64,000 nt of DNA from the NCBI GenBank assembly GCA_019096195.1, contig JAGTXK010000050.1:1-64000 (forward strand), read 5' to 3'. Positions within the stretch are counted from its first letter, which is position 1. Each line of letters starts with the position of its first letter. Positions 1 through 11,601 of the stretch are shown here, one piece after another. The notes under the pieces are model-generated. The model had not been told where the DNA came from. It saw only the letters and a program-made list of their open reading frames with translations, and ran no database searches. The stretch is from Boletus sp. NGJ (taxonomy: Eukaryota; Basidiomycota; Agaricomycetes; Boletales; Boletaceae). Both the position numbers and the translations under genes were made by a program.

Positions 1-23
1 ACTAAAATTTATTTTACACTCAG

Positions 24-345
24 GGAAGCGTTCCCACATGCTTCGATCACCACTACAATCCCCACCTGCTGCCAAGAAGCAAAAGGATGGTATGTTAATT
101 TCATTATGTCAGATGTTTACTCAAGCATCTTTCTAGCCTCTTCAAAGGCTGTACTGTTGTTCATAAAGACACCCCCATGCCCACAGATTTCGTCTGCCCC
201 TACCAGTGTCTCCATCAGTGAAAATGATGTTCTTCTTCGTGGGCGTCATTTCCCTGATTCCCCTAATGCTCCTCGTGTCATTCATCCATGGGATTCTGAG
301 TTTACACTCATGTCATTCAGAGATGAATACAACACCTTCTTCTAA
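24..345 (+). CDS. 3' end of an unidentified gene (partial)
   Basis: A plausible internal exon runs from the acceptor CACTCAG to a GTATGT donor (24-89) and encodes a basic, Ser/Pro-rich stretch ending KKQKD. It joins in frame, through an intron closed by TTTCTAG, to an exon from 137 that stops at TAA 343-345. The tail encodes about 70 residues and ends in DEYNTFF. No domain is recognised. The gene would start left of the window. Support is limited to splice-site quality and frame, so it could also be a chance reading. Confidence 0.4.
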
Positions 346-1006
346 TGTCTTTCACTAATGACCTTGTCTATAGTACCATGACTGTAGTACATAGTCAACT
401 TGAATGAATTTGTCGTGCTCAATCACTAACATACTCTAGCCATCAGATGGTTTTGGCCTGGGAGAATCAAGTCAGCATTTGAAGCAATATATTCGTGAGG
501 ACTGACAGCGATGAGGTCAAGGTTTGAGCAGAAGTACAGTATGTGCAATGCATTGTATTAAAATTGCGATGGATATTTAAAAAACTCGCGGGATGGTGGC
601 AAGTGCGGTCACTAAAGACAATGCACGGCGGGGCGCGGCATGCAAAAAATGCGGTGGGATTAAATGTGCAGATGTCACGCCATATTACTACGGGGCTTCG
701 ACGTGAAATCCCAAAGGCATCCAGATGAATCGTTGACGACCATCCAGTATGATTCCTATCTGACGGCAAGTCGTGATGTCGATTCCATATGACAATGCAG
801 CTGCACGGTACTTGTGCTTGTTATTCCACACAGACCCGTCCGACCTCAAACAGAAGACTGGCCAGGGGATCATTCGTCGAGCGTAACTGTCTCGCCATTC
901 AGAGCAATGTGCATGGAAGGTCGACTCTAAAGAGTTGACCACATTTGCAGAGGCTTAACCGCATCTCGTACAAGCAACGGGCAAAATGCAAGCTATATCT
1001 GTTTAT
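346..1006. other. Intergenic, no gene seen
   Basis: About 660 bp between the partial left-hand gene and the stop codon of DRG1, which reads leftward. Only short unsupported ORFs occur on both strands. It should hold the 3' untranslated regions of the two converging genes. I see no repeat, RNA gene or protein similarity. Confidence 0.5.
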
Positions 1007-2806
1007 CTACCGCTTTGAGATGTGCACAACTGCATGGAATGGTCAACGTAGGAAATGTCAGCAGAATCACCTTGACTTGCCGTCTTCGTCTTCCAAGATG
1101 TGATCCAGGCCGACTTTCTGCCCTCGCGCGTGCTTCGCGCTGGATCCCCAAACAATAGCGCTAAGGGTAGTTCAGCAAGATGGCGTATGGAAAACGCTGG
1201 CTGAGGCTCACTATTTCATCTGTTTCGCAATCTCCTTGTGAATGGCATTGCAGAAATCCTCGATCGAGCATCTTCCCCGACGCAGGACAACTGGAGCAGA
1301 ATAATCTGGGGACTGCCCTCTCGGCTTTGTGTAAACACGGACAAGCTCCAGAGCGTCCCACATCTTTTCAATCAACTCGTCGACGTTCATCCACTCCTTG
1401 GATGATATTGGCACGCTGTTCGGAATTTTGTAACTGGAGGATAATGTTGAATGTTTCGTCAAACGGGGAAGTCAAATTGCTTACAGAAGATCAAGTTCCT
1501 CTATTGAAATAGCATCTATCTAGTGGGAGATCATGAGGGGTTCAACAAAAATGACTGGCAGCGCTGGCTTACTTTGTTGAGAACCTGCGAATTTGGGTTA
1601 ACATAGAAATTCGATGCATGGTTATGACATGAACCTACATATACTGCAGGTATATAAACTCTGTCGGCTATGTGAGCTGCTATGAACAGGGAGGGGGCGA
1701 GAACTTGCCTGTTGCCTTCGATCACATCTACTAGGTCATCTGAGGTGCAATTTGGTTCCCGTATTGTGACGTCCGCGTTGCTGAGCTTGTACTCGCTGAG
1801 CACGGCTTTGATTTCATCGTGATCAATGTTTATGAGGGGTACAGTATTTGTGATTGCGATTCCACCCTTGTCTTTCTTGCGAACTATGATTGAGGGAGGT
1901 TTTTTGTTGAGTCGGATACCAAATCCTTCTAGTTCGCTTTCGATGATCTTCTTGTCTCCAAGAGGTTTGAGAACGTCTAGCACGATAAAGATAAGATTGC
2001 ATGTGCGAGCAACTAAGAAAGGGAAAATAAGTCTTCAGCGGGTCGTTATACGGTATGTTGTGTCTCATTTCATACCGGCGATCACTAGAGGGCAGGCTGT
2101 CAGCAGAAAGAGTTATACATGCATACAATTTGCTTGCCCTGACGACCTCTACCACGACCGTCGTTCGCACCCTCGATAATACCGGCTAAGCGGTGCTGAG
2201 TGTTAGCTTTCCGAAGAACATGAAGTACTCACGTAAATCTAAAATCTGTATCGGGGCGCCATGCACTTTCAAGGTGCCGGGGACGGTGGTAAGGGTGGTG
2301 AAATCGATCTCCGAAACCTCTGAATGAGTTCCTGTGAGTTTTGACATGAGAGTAGACTTATAAATTGATCAGCACGATCATAGATCTGAAAAGGGCCAAG
2401 GCTACCCTCACCTTCCCAACTGAGGGGAAACCGACGAAGCCAACAGAAGCTACACCCGTCCGAGCCACATCGAAGCCAATACCCCCGCCTCCGCTACCGC
2501 CTCCAGACGGCGATATCAACTCTCGCCTGAGCTTTGCGAGTTTGGCCTTGAGCTGACCGAGATGGTAGCTGGTGGCCTTGTTTTTTTGGGCTAAGAGATT
2601 GAATATGTTTGGAAAACGCAGAGGACAAGTATTGGTGCACAAACATACTTCTGGCCTACGGGCTGGGGTGAATGAAGCTATGGCCGGAAGATGTTGCTTA
2701 AGATTACCATCTCATCCTCGATTTCCTTGCGACGACGGAGATGCGTCAAGAAGAAGGGCACCTACACAGAAGAGTGACATACTTTGATTTTCTGTACGGT
2801 CGTCAT
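1007..2806 (-). CDS. RBG1: Developmentally regulated GTP-binding protein DRG1/Rbg1
   Basis: Obg/DRG-class translation GTPase that in eukaryotes works with a DFRP partner on ribosomes. The start ATG (2806-2804) gives MTTVQKIK, followed through short introns by [26 protein letters not shown], the typical DRG1 N terminus. Then come the G1 loop GFPSVGKS (split by an intron after GK), the G3 DLPGIIEGA, the [10 protein letters not shown] region, the G4 LNKID and the TGS domain ending DVVHISKR (stop 1009-1007). About nine introns are needed. Two exons are tiny (7 nt at 2649-2655, 9 nt at 2076-2084) and three donors read GC rather than GT. Family assignment is very strong; the exact splice model is inferred from frame and conservation. 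Confidence 0.93.
2076..2084 (-). other. Predicted 9-nt microexon of DRG1
   Basis: Minus-strand TGATCGCCG lies between the acceptor CTCTAG and the donor GTATGA. It supplies VIA of the conserved GRQVIAVARTCNL segment. The upstream intron starts with a GC donor (GCAAGC). Skipping it would keep frame but delete three conserved residues. Confidence 0.8.
2649..2655 (-). other. Predicted 7-nt microexon of DRG1
   Basis: Minus-strand GCCAGAA lies between an acceptor CCCGTAG and a donor GTATGT. Including it joins EIEDEM to QKNKAT as EMARTQKNKAT, which is the invariant DRG1 N-terminal sequence. Leaving it out changes the reading frame. Confidence 0.8.
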
Positions 2807-3148
2807 TGTTGCGGCTGATGATCAAGAGGGAACAGCTTGATTATATAATCAAAGGTTATTATTATTACCTTGATACGAGTTCGCCGCATACAAGTTCACA
2901 CCTTCTCTTTTGTCCCTCCCCTCCTCCCCCTCCTCTCTCAAAATTTCCCTACAGCGTGCTAAACGTTCCCCAACGATTAGTCGGTTCTCTCTTTTATTAC
3001 CCACTCCTTCTAGCGCGGCGCTCAGTTCCGTTCTGTATGCGACTGTGTCGCACACCTGGACCCCCACGAACGATCTTTGCTCACCGTATACTCGACAACT
3101 CGCTCGCTGTCGTGATCGCTCTTTGATCGACTATACCATCCCCATACA
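2807..3148. other. Shared upstream region of DRG1 and the KCH gene
   Basis: This 342-bp gap separates two divergent start codons. It carries an AT-rich palindrome near the DRG1 side and a pyrimidine-rich tract (about 2897-2950) near the KCH side, as is common in fungal promoters. No coding potential is supported. Confidence 0.55.
2837..2852. promoter_or_regulatory. 16-bp perfect palindrome with TATA-like core
   Basis: TTGATTATATAATCAA is its own reverse complement. It begins 31 bp upstream of the DRG1 ATG, a distance usual for a TATA element or an initiator-proximal site, and because it is symmetric it could act in both directions. Function is inferred from position only. Confidence 0.4.
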
Positions 3149-5095
3149 ATGTGTACCGGCCCTGCATGGAAACGAGAAATCGTTCCCGACCACAAAGTGC
3201 GGCATTGGCGCAGTTCCTCTCCTAGATTCATGAACTCATGGGTGAATATACTATTCTTGCAGTTTGACTTCATCGACACACGGGAATTCTCAGACAATGG
3301 ATTCTTTATGCGGCTAAAGTGAGTCTACCACACCATACCACAGTACGGTACACCTTCCCAGGATGCCTCTTCACCCCCATGCGTAACACGAATCAATGTC
3401 TAACCTGGCACATATCTAGGTACTTATGGCTTTACATCGTCATTCTCAAATCATTTCTTGTGTATATCTCGGATATATTTTCTGCAACCACAATGTTGAC
3501 CACCTCGACATGGTCAAATCAAATCTTCAACGACTGTCAGAACCAACAGGGTTGTTTCTATATCCCTTTTAATATCGGAAAGTGGTTGTTCGTGGGGTGT
3601 ATCATCTTTGGTTTCCTTCTTGTGAGTGCCCGCATTTGATCCAGCCTCTTGTATTCTTATTTCTTTAGTTGGCATATGAAGCTCGCAAATCAAAAAAGAT
3701 CATAGCTAGTCGTGATATTTCATATGCTTTCACAAATGTGATGGCAAACCACTATTATTCACTCCGTATGTCAAAAGAGTACTGGACACGATTGCTCATT
3801 GAATGTATCTCTGTTGCAGGCTCGTACGACCACTTCTGCTTCTTCGACCACATCAGCAATTCAACCAAGAAGAAGGACGACTTTGCTTTCTTTATCTTCT
3901 TTACGTTCAAGAGTAAGTCATTTGGATCCTTGTCATTGTAAGATCTCTGACCTCCTGGTATAGGTTGGAAGCGGCTACTTCTGTCCGATGGTCCTCGACA
4001 GACAATCAACGCCCTGACGCTGTACAGTATTTACCTCGCGAAGAAAAACAATGGTCCATGGTACAGCGTATCGAAGTATTTCGCTGGAAACAGTCTCTCA
4101 ACGTCCGCCCTGACTGTTTCAACGTTTTTCACCTTTGTCATCTTTGCCGGCTCGCTTTTCTTGCTGATTATCGCCGGCATCTGTTATATTCCTCTCCTTT
4201 GCTACATTCAAGGGAACTTGAAGGTATGCTTTTCCCACCACCTGAACCCGACAGATGTTGTTGACTTCCTTTCAGGAATATGTCTGCCACAAAGTTGACA
4301 AAGTGAGTCTTTAACTATGCTCATTTTGACTGGTAACTGAGTGGTCTTTAGCGCATTGCTGAAGTCATCAAACGCCGCAATAAGGAGCGATTAGCTAAGG
4401 CTGCCGCGCTCGCTAAGAAAGAGGCTATGGGCGATTTTTCTCACCTCAAGAACAAGAAGGGGGAAATGATAGCCAAGCCCTTACCACAACCCACACTTCC
4501 CAACCTCTCTGTTTACGACGACGACGACGACGCTACGTCCGTGATCAAGCGGGGGCAATCTCCAAGTCCATACGCCGCCCAGGATTGTCACTATACTTCA
4601 GATAACAAGAGCGTGGCACCAAGTTATCATACAAATCCCGTAGGGGTTGACTACTCTGATTACCCACCAATGCCAACGTACAGCGGAGGGTATTCTCATC
4701 AGACATCAAGCGCGTATGGTCAATACAACCCTTCCACAGCTACTTTCGATGAGGAGCCGCCTCAACACTACGGGTATGACGATGACTATAGCAGCCAGGT
4801 CAACCTCTCTGCCACTGTAGCTCCTATCTCTTACCAGCATTCGGGAGCGTATGCCCAAACAGGGATGTTAGAGAACTACGTTGCGGATGTCCATGATGTG
4901 TATCAAGGCAGGGCGACCCCTGCAGCGCGGCTACCAACGGACAATGTGGCAGGAGTTGCTCGTGATGTGCAGGACTATCCGAGTCACTATGCCCAGCCAG
5001 CGTATGGCTACGACTACTCATCTTACGGGGATCCATACCGTCAATACCAGAGGCATGGAGAACAGGGTTCAAACGAGTATGGACAAGCTATGTAG
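3149..5095 (+). CDS. KCH1/PRM6-type fungal potassium transporter
   Basis: Member of the fungal KCH family (yeast Kch1 and Kch2/Prm6), plasma-membrane proteins that promote K+ influx and help activate the Cch1-Mid1 calcium channel. Exon 1 (3149-3196) encodes MCTGPAWKREIVPDHK and joins FDFIDTREFSDNGFF. Membrane segments follow: YLWLYIVILKSFLVYISDIF, GKWLFVGCIIFGFLL and, late, a long hydrophobic stretch FVIFAGSLFLLIIAGICYIP. The motif WKRLLLSDGPRQTINALTLYS is a family hallmark. After the last helix comes a basic stretch and a long Tyr/Ser/Pro-rich cytosolic tail with an Asp run (about 4516-4531). About seven short introns are needed. Stop TAG is 5093-5095. Confidence 0.88.
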
Positions 5096-5757
5096 TTCAC
5101 TAGCGTGTAGAGGTGAAATTTTAAGACTTTATTCTTTTTCTCCCGCAGTGTTTTATTTACTTGATTTGACATCCATCTGGGTATTGATGAGAGACCGACT
5201 GGTATTCATGACCCGGTGTGTGGTCCTTCGTTTCTTCGTTTACTTGCATGGGAGGGATTGCCGTCCAACATCTGGTTCTGAGACCAGTGGGAGGCAAGTT
5301 GTCTCATTAAAATGCAGACAGGTTGAACTAACATCAGTATGTCGCCAAAGTTGACGATGCCTTACTAGGGTGCCGGAAGCAGCCGAGACGCAGCTTCATA
5401 ACGCATTCCACAGACCGAAAAGAACATGTACGCGCTGTTGCTCGCCGACTCTCATTATTTGTGTCAAAGTCCGGGGAGTTCCCAGCTAGTCATAAACAGC
5501 GTACAAAGACCTCCGCTGTTGTCCGAGTAGGTCGAATTTCGCGATGCGCGAATGGCATACATAAACGAAGATTTGGTAAATGTCAATATTCTGTTTGACA
5601 GAACCGATCTCACACATTGATATCTGATCTAACAGGAAACTCTTTGAGGCAATACGGGTCACAGATATTCCAGCCGGTCATGTGAAACCGCATGGCAAAA
5701 TAGCGTGTCCGTCCTGATAAGAACTTTGCACTATCAGCCGCCGATCTAGTAATCGTT
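5096..5757. other. Intergenic, nothing recognised
   Basis: About 660 bp between the KCH gene and the next MFS gene on the same strand. It should contain the 3' untranslated region of the first and the promoter of the second. No supported ORF, repeat or RNA gene. Confidence 0.5.
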
Positions 5758-8206
5758 ATGCATTCCCCCATCAAACAGGAGGTCCCTTGCCATGAAGAAG
5801 TAAAGGATGTCACTCCAGAAAATCCGATCAATCCGCTTGAAGATGGAGACGAGGCTCTACGACTCGTGGGTGCACAGGAACGGCAGCACTTCAGTGATGA
5901 ATACAACCGCAGGTTAAAGAGAAGACTGGTAAGCTAGTCGTTACATCATACTGAAACGAGGTTCAAATCAAAGCTATAGGATTTCTTCATACCGACAATT
6001 GCAGCACTTGTCTACTTTACGCAGTTTCTGTAAGCCTCTTGGACTCTACCTCCAGTTTAGCTTCCTAAAACCCTGAATTAGCGACAAAACGTCCCTTAAC
6101 TATGCGAGGTTCGTGCTTGATTGTATCCAACCAATCTTGACAGCTGAGATACTCCGGGCTAGCATTATGGAGTTCCCTATCACCGGGCAGGTAATGTGAA
6201 CGACGCCCCATGATTTAGCTGAGACTCAGTGGCACACAGGAATACAACTTAATCTCCATGGCATTTTACCTTGGAAAGTAGCTGCACACTTACATCGTAC
6301 GTTTGACTTACGCACAAATAACAGGTTTCATCACTTGGGAATTCCCGACTGTCTATATCGCACAGAAACTGCCACTAGCAAAGTATCTCTGTATGTCGCG
6401 GTCTGCTATGTCCGCCAGATACTTATATTTTCCAGGTGCTAATATCTTCATATGGGGAATCGTTCTGATCTGTCATGCGAGTGCCAACTCCTTTGGCGCA
6501 TTCTTTGCCCTCCGATTTGTCCTGGGTAGGTTGTTCATCCATTGCCGATTCGCTTGTCTCATCCTTTTACTAGGGATGTGCGAAAGTTGTGTAGCACCTA
6601 TTTTGATTTTGGTCATATCCATGTTTTACAAAAAGAATGAGCAGGTAAGCTATTATATTTCTGATGGCACAGGTCTGACCAAGTGCAAGGCCACACGCAT
6701 TGCGTACTTCTATATGATGGTTCATCTCCCTTTTTCAGTAACGCAATCTCTGACCAAATGAAACAGCTCGGATTCACGCAAGTTTTTGGCGGGTTTGTCT
6801 CGTATGTAAGTGCTGGAAGGAGAAAACACGTATTCGAATTAAACCCTTGGTGTTTTTATCAACAGGGGATCTCGTTCTACGATGGAACTACGCTCCGAGG
6901 GTACCAGATCATGTACTACTTCCTCGGTGGTCTCGCTATTCTCGTCGGCTTGATTGTCCTTCTTTGGTTCCCCGATTCCCCGATGACCTGGCGTATGTTG
7001 ACCGAGGAACAGCGCATAGCGTGCCTTGAGCGCGTCCGTGACGACCAAGGTGGCATAGCGAATAAGAAATTCAAGAAAGATCAAGTGATGGAAGCATTGC
7101 TGGATGTACGCACGTGGTTGATAGTCCTTGCGACCATGCTAAGTGCGTTCCATCATATCTCCTAGCAATCGTATACTGAGGGAATGCAGCCGACATCCCA
7201 AGTGGCGGACTGACCAACTGTTGGTAGCCCCTTTGCTTCGGATGGCTATGCCGGTTTAACCTACTGATATCCAGTTAGCAACATCATCATCAGGAACTTT
7301 GGTTACACGTGCGTCGACCCTTCGTGCTTGGGTAACTGTGTCGTCACTCTATCGTAACCTAGGTCGAAGCAAACGCTGATACTTGCGACCCCAGCCGGTG
7401 TCGTAGAAGTGTTTTCTGTGTTAATTTGCGGATGGTACTCCGATAGAAAGGTGAGTCATTTTCGCTAGCGACCGTACGCTTGGTTCACGTGGGACAAGGG
7501 GGAGAGGATGCTTCCTGTGATTTGGGCGACGTTGCCCACAATCGTCGGAATGGGTCAGGAATACCACTTTATGTTTTTCTTCCAAGTAAATGATTCACAT
7601 CATCACAGCTCTCCTCATAGGTTTCAATGGGACAAATCAGAAAGGGGTCTTACTTTTTGGTGTGTTTTACAGATAGGATTCAGTTCTCAGCTGATGATTC
7701 ACCAAGGAACGTATCTAATCGGAACTTTTGGAAGTACTTTATCCGTCATCTACGCGTACAATGCCACCAACACGAGTGGGTACACGAAGAAGGTTAGCTC
7801 ATGTACTACTTTTACATCATCATCATCGTTGAACTAGTTGCTAGCTTACGATCAATGCTGTGACGTTGACCTTCTTCTCCGTGGGCAATATCATTGGAAC
7901 GGAGATATTTCAGCCGTCAGATGCACCCGCGTATATTCCAGGAAAGTCAGCAATCATGATCCTGTTAACGATTCAAGTAGGCGTGGCCTACCTGTTGCGT
8001 CACATCAACATCAGGTTGAATAGGAAGAAGCTCAAAGCACTGGCAGACTTAAAGGCGGTCAAAGGCTGGACCGACGAGATGCTTCAGCATGAGGCTGAAC
8101 GGCACGCTTTTGCAGATTTGACTGATAAACAGTGAGTGACTGTTCAAACCTCGATAACAGCGGCTTTAGAAATCAAAGGAATGCGTTCTTCATATATACC
8201 ATATGA
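5758..8206 (+). CDS. Dal5/allantoate-permease family MFS transporter (one apparent frame break)
   Basis: Major facilitator of the fungal anion:cation symporter (Dal5) family; substrate unknown. ATG 5758 opens an acidic N terminus (MHSPIKQEVPCHEEV). The first helix ends with the family signature FLDKTSLNYAS, followed by FYLG, ITWEFPTVYIAQKL, LGMCESCVAPILILVISMFY, IFGG-like VFGGFVSYG, GGLTNFSNIIIRNFGYT and FQPSDAPAYIPGK. The last exon is short and ends NQRNAFFIYTI (TGA 8204-8206). At least ten introns of about 50 nt fit in frame. The exception is the intron 6278-6324: GT-AG splicing there leaves the next exon (GFITWEFP) out of frame by one base. Either the sequence has a 1-nt error or the gene is damaged. 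Confidence 0.85.
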
Positions 8207-8333
8207 AAACGCTATCCGACCTTAAACGACAGTATTGGAAGCAGCGCTGAGAGGACTGGTATGTAGAGATGATAAATACACCGTCCGTGGACCTGTAATG
8301 CACAACGTGCATGTAATAAATAATCAAAGCGTT

Positions 8334-9228
8334 CTAGCGGAAAAGCTTTTCCCAAATGATGATTGCGATGAAGAGGACAAGCAGGACAATGATAGCGGCA
8401 GTCACTACACGCTGCTGATACATCCTGGGTCAAACAGTCAGAATGTTCATCTAACAAGGCGAGCTGACGATACTGAACTTACCGCCTGATCATTTTCCTC
8501 AGCGTCCCCGACGCGCGGTCTATGGCCGTGTCTGCAGTCCGTAACTGGGTGACAATGAGTGGCGCGCCGAGAACTCTGCAAAATGATGACCCACAGTATC
8601 CCTGGCGTTCTCGATTTGCTCTCGCTGAGCACGGAGGTTCACCAGAATCTCAGCACCCTGGTCTTCGGTCTCTAGGGCGACTCGCTGAGATTCTTGCAGT
8701 CGTCTCGTACCATCTTCCAACATTGCAGTACCGGCCAACAACCTCGTTCTGTCGCTCGTTGCACCATAAGGTTCATCCGAGGTTGGTGTGCTAGCTCTCC
8801 CGGGTGATGCGAGCAAGTCTGCCCGGGAATGTTGGGTGTGCAGGTCCTTGGATGTCTTCTTGTACCTGGTCAGATCCGCCTTCGCAGTTCTAAGGCGAGT
8901 CTGATACTGAGGCCTGAGTGACTGGGGTATCCCCTGGATTTCAATCTCCATTTGCGAGATCTGGACACATGTTAGCCGGTGGGGGACATGGGGAGGGCAG
9001 CACATGCCATTTCATCCGCCTCGTCTAATTCCATCTCTACTCGTCTGAGAGCCGTTCTTCTCTGTTCTGTTTGGATACATATGGACGAGTGAGTCCGCAA
9101 AGGTGTGCATTGTCCTCACCTCCACGTTCATCTTTACCATCTCCGTCGAGCTTCGACCGTACACTGTCAAGTATTTGACGAAAGTCTTGGTCGTATGTAT
9201 CAAAAAGTGCGGTCGGTGAGTTGTCCAT
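8334..9228 (-). CDS. VTI1: v-SNARE Vti1
   Basis: Qb-SNARE for Golgi-to-endosome and vacuolar fusion. The start MDNSPTALFDTYDQDFRQIL (9228) begins the Vti1 N-terminal helical domain, which continues with EMELDEADEM and QMEIEIQGIPQSLRPQY. The SNARE motif includes RRLQESQRVALETEDQG and LRAQREQIENARDT, with the zero-layer Gln in AQREQI, then LRTADTAIDRASGTLRKMIRR. A C-terminal anchor VVTAAIIVLLVLFIAIIIW follows, and the protein ends EKLFR (stop 8336-8334). One intron after DEADEM has a GC donor (GCATGT). The gene is divergent from EMC3. Confidence 0.92.
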
Positions 9229-9420
9229 GATGGAGGCGGACGGAAGCCGGGAGCGTTGCTGCGGCCACCATGCGACTGCCCCACCAAAAGAGGCAGCTGC
9301 ACAAGTCTCGCGGTTGCCATTGGTCAAACCAATATCTGCAGCCATGTCCTCAAGTATTCCGTCCGTATTTCTATGGCTGTCCTGACGCGTTATTTTCACG
9401 CTAACAGGATAGATTGGCAG

Positions 9421-10443
9421 GGTCTCTTTATATCTCGACCCTCAGATACGAGATTGGGTCCTGTTCCCAATCACCCTCGTCATGGTGGGCGCACACCACC
9501 TATGGATGCCGTTCACTGACCGCATCTTTTCTGATTCCAAGATTCTTGTTGGCGTGCTGCGACATTATATCGTAGTTCTACTACAGTCGGTGCCCAAGAA
9601 GTTGTCCCGTGCGGCGCTTCGTGAACAGTGTGTCCCCTTTGCCATCTTTTGCTGACGTTGTCCGAAAATGCCGCATACGTCTAGGCGGGCTCTCGCAAGA
9701 TCTCAAATACTCCGCGCGACGTCTGCAAAGTCACCCATACCACCGCTGTACTACAAAACGATATCTCAGAACCTTTCCGAAGCGTTCAGGGCTGGCACAT
9801 ATCTTAAGGACGGTCCACCCAAAGGTGATTCGACTTCGTCTGCACCGAATCCCTTCTCGGACCCAGCTGCCATGGACGGCATGATGGCCGGGATGAAGAC
9901 GCAGATGGTGATGATGGTGCCGCAAATGGTCATCATGGGCTGGATCAACTTTTTCTTTCAAGGGTTTGTCCTAAGTGCGTGATCGCTGGTCTGGTGCTGT
10001 ATGTTACTCAGATTTTCCAGTCAAACTACCCTTTCCCCTGACGCTCGGGTTCAAGTCTATGCTTCAGCGTGGCATTGAGACACCCGATATGGACGTCCGG
10101 TGGGTGTCGTCACTGTCGTGGTATTTCCTCAACTTCTTCGGCCTGAACGGGTTGTACCGTCTTATCCTCGGAGGTGATAACTGTGCGTGTTTCCAGTCGT
10201 CGTTTGAGTATTTGGTGCTGACAGGCGGATCTCCGTTGGGTAGCTGCTGATTCTACTCGTGAGATGACGGCGTCGCCATTTGCGGGTATGGGAACTGCGC
10301 AGGCCGGGCAGCCACAGGATTACGCCAAATTGTTCAAGACGGAACTGGACAATCTAGAGTTTGCGGAAGGGCTGTACAGCTGGGCAGGGGAAGATATGGA
10401 CACCAAGATCCTTGGCAAGTATGGAAAGCTGGCTTCTAAGTAG
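9421..10443 (+). CDS. EMC3: ER membrane protein complex subunit 3 (EMC3), start unresolved
   Basis: EMC3 is a core, YidC/Oxa1-like subunit of the ER insertase. The first clear exon reads [18 protein letters not shown] and joins [20 protein letters not shown]. Next come [11 protein letters not shown], the region KDGPPKG, the methionine-rich [20 protein letters not shown] leading into a helix, [19 protein letters not shown], and [19 protein letters not shown]. It ends [10 protein letters not shown] (TAG 10441-10443). The initiator is not resolved: the frame is closed by a TAG just upstream, so a short first exon must lie between about 9229 and 9420, and no candidate ATG splices cleanly in phase. 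The given start is only the first secure coding base. Confidence 0.88.
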
Positions 10444-10635
10444 AGGTCATTACAGTAGGGTCTAGGAGCAACACGGTACCGTTACAAGACTGGATACAAC
10501 TGGGGAGATCGTAAACAAGGACACCGACAATCTCTTTCGGTGCGAGTGCAGATTAAAGGCAGATAGTACTACAGGGGGCGGCTCCGCGGGCGTTCATGCG
10601 ATAAGGTATGATGCAAGGGGAAATCGCGCGTGATC

Positions 10636-11455
10636 CTATACAAGGCCGTCGTAGAGAGACAAGGCCTGGATCACATGGGTGAGTCACGGAGTAGGACCAT
10701 GTGGGCGGGTGACCTACCTGGACTATAGTTGGGTCCTGCTTGCTGCCCTCTACGAATTCGTCATAAGTCAGCTTTGCATCCTTGTCTCGATCCATATTTC
10801 TGAAGATCTTGTCCACACGCTGGGAAGACAGGTCAGGTGGGAAGGGGAAGGGGAAGGGAGAGGGGAAGTGACCTTTTCGGGCGTGTCTTCATCGGCGGGG
10901 AGCTTAACCATCTGACCGGTCATCTTGTAGATGGAAGCGACGATCTGAAGCATCTCGTCGTAGGTGATGAAGCCGTCCTTATCTATGTCATAGAGTTGGA
11001 ATGCCCCTATGGGCGAGTGAGATGGGGGACGATGGGCATGGAGAGGACATACACTTGAGCTTTTCGTCCAGGCGGCCACGACTTGTGACGCTGAGAGCGC
11101 AGATGAACTCTTTGAAATCAATTGTACCGTTCTTGTTTTCGTCAAAGACGTTGAAGACATAGTCTGCGAACTCGCCAGGGTCACCGAACGGAAAGAACTG
11201 TTTGTATATGCGACGGAATTCGGACCTGTCGAGCTGGCCGGATGGACAGTCCTTGAGGAAGCCCTTGTACCTAGAGGGGGGTCAGAGCGAGCGGGGGGCA
11301 GCGAGCGGGGACGCAGAGACCATTGCTGGAGTTCTCGCTTGTCGACTGGGAGACGGATGAGCGGGGAAGGGAAGGGCGGGGAAAGGCATACAATAGGTGT
11401 TCTTTTGGAGATCTGCGAGCTGGTCTGAGGAGAGTTTTGACTGGGACTTTCCCAT
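10636..11455 (-). CDS. FRQ1: Neuronal calcium sensor 1 / frequenin
   Basis: Myristoylated EF-hand protein that in yeast activates phosphatidylinositol 4-kinase Pik1. It starts [20 protein letters not shown] with the Gly2 myristoylation site. The body has [22 protein letters not shown]2 [15 protein letters not shown]3 [13 protein letters not shown] and EF4 [13 protein letters not shown], and it ends with the family tail ALSLYDGLV (stop 10638-10636). EF4 has Ala where the loop usually has Gly at position 6, which may weaken that site. About five introns, all short. The divergent neighbour starts 147 bp away. Confidence 0.92.
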
Positions 11456-11556
11456 TGTCGATGGTGGTGGGAGGTGGAAGGGAGTCGACTCGGAGGGGGA
11501 GGAGGAGAGGCCCTTTTTTAGTATGGGTATAAGAATTAATACGAACGCGGGTGTTG

Positions 11557-11588
11557 CTCCTCCTCCTCCTCCTCCTCCTCCTCCTCCA
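11557..11588. repeat. (CTC)n microsatellite
   Basis: About ten CTC units between the NCS1 and next-gene start codons, just upstream of the plus-strand ATG at 11602. It probably lies in that gene's promoter or 5' untranslated region and is a candidate length-variable site. Confidence 0.9.
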
Positions 11589-11601
11589 TTCGGTCGTTGA
11601 G

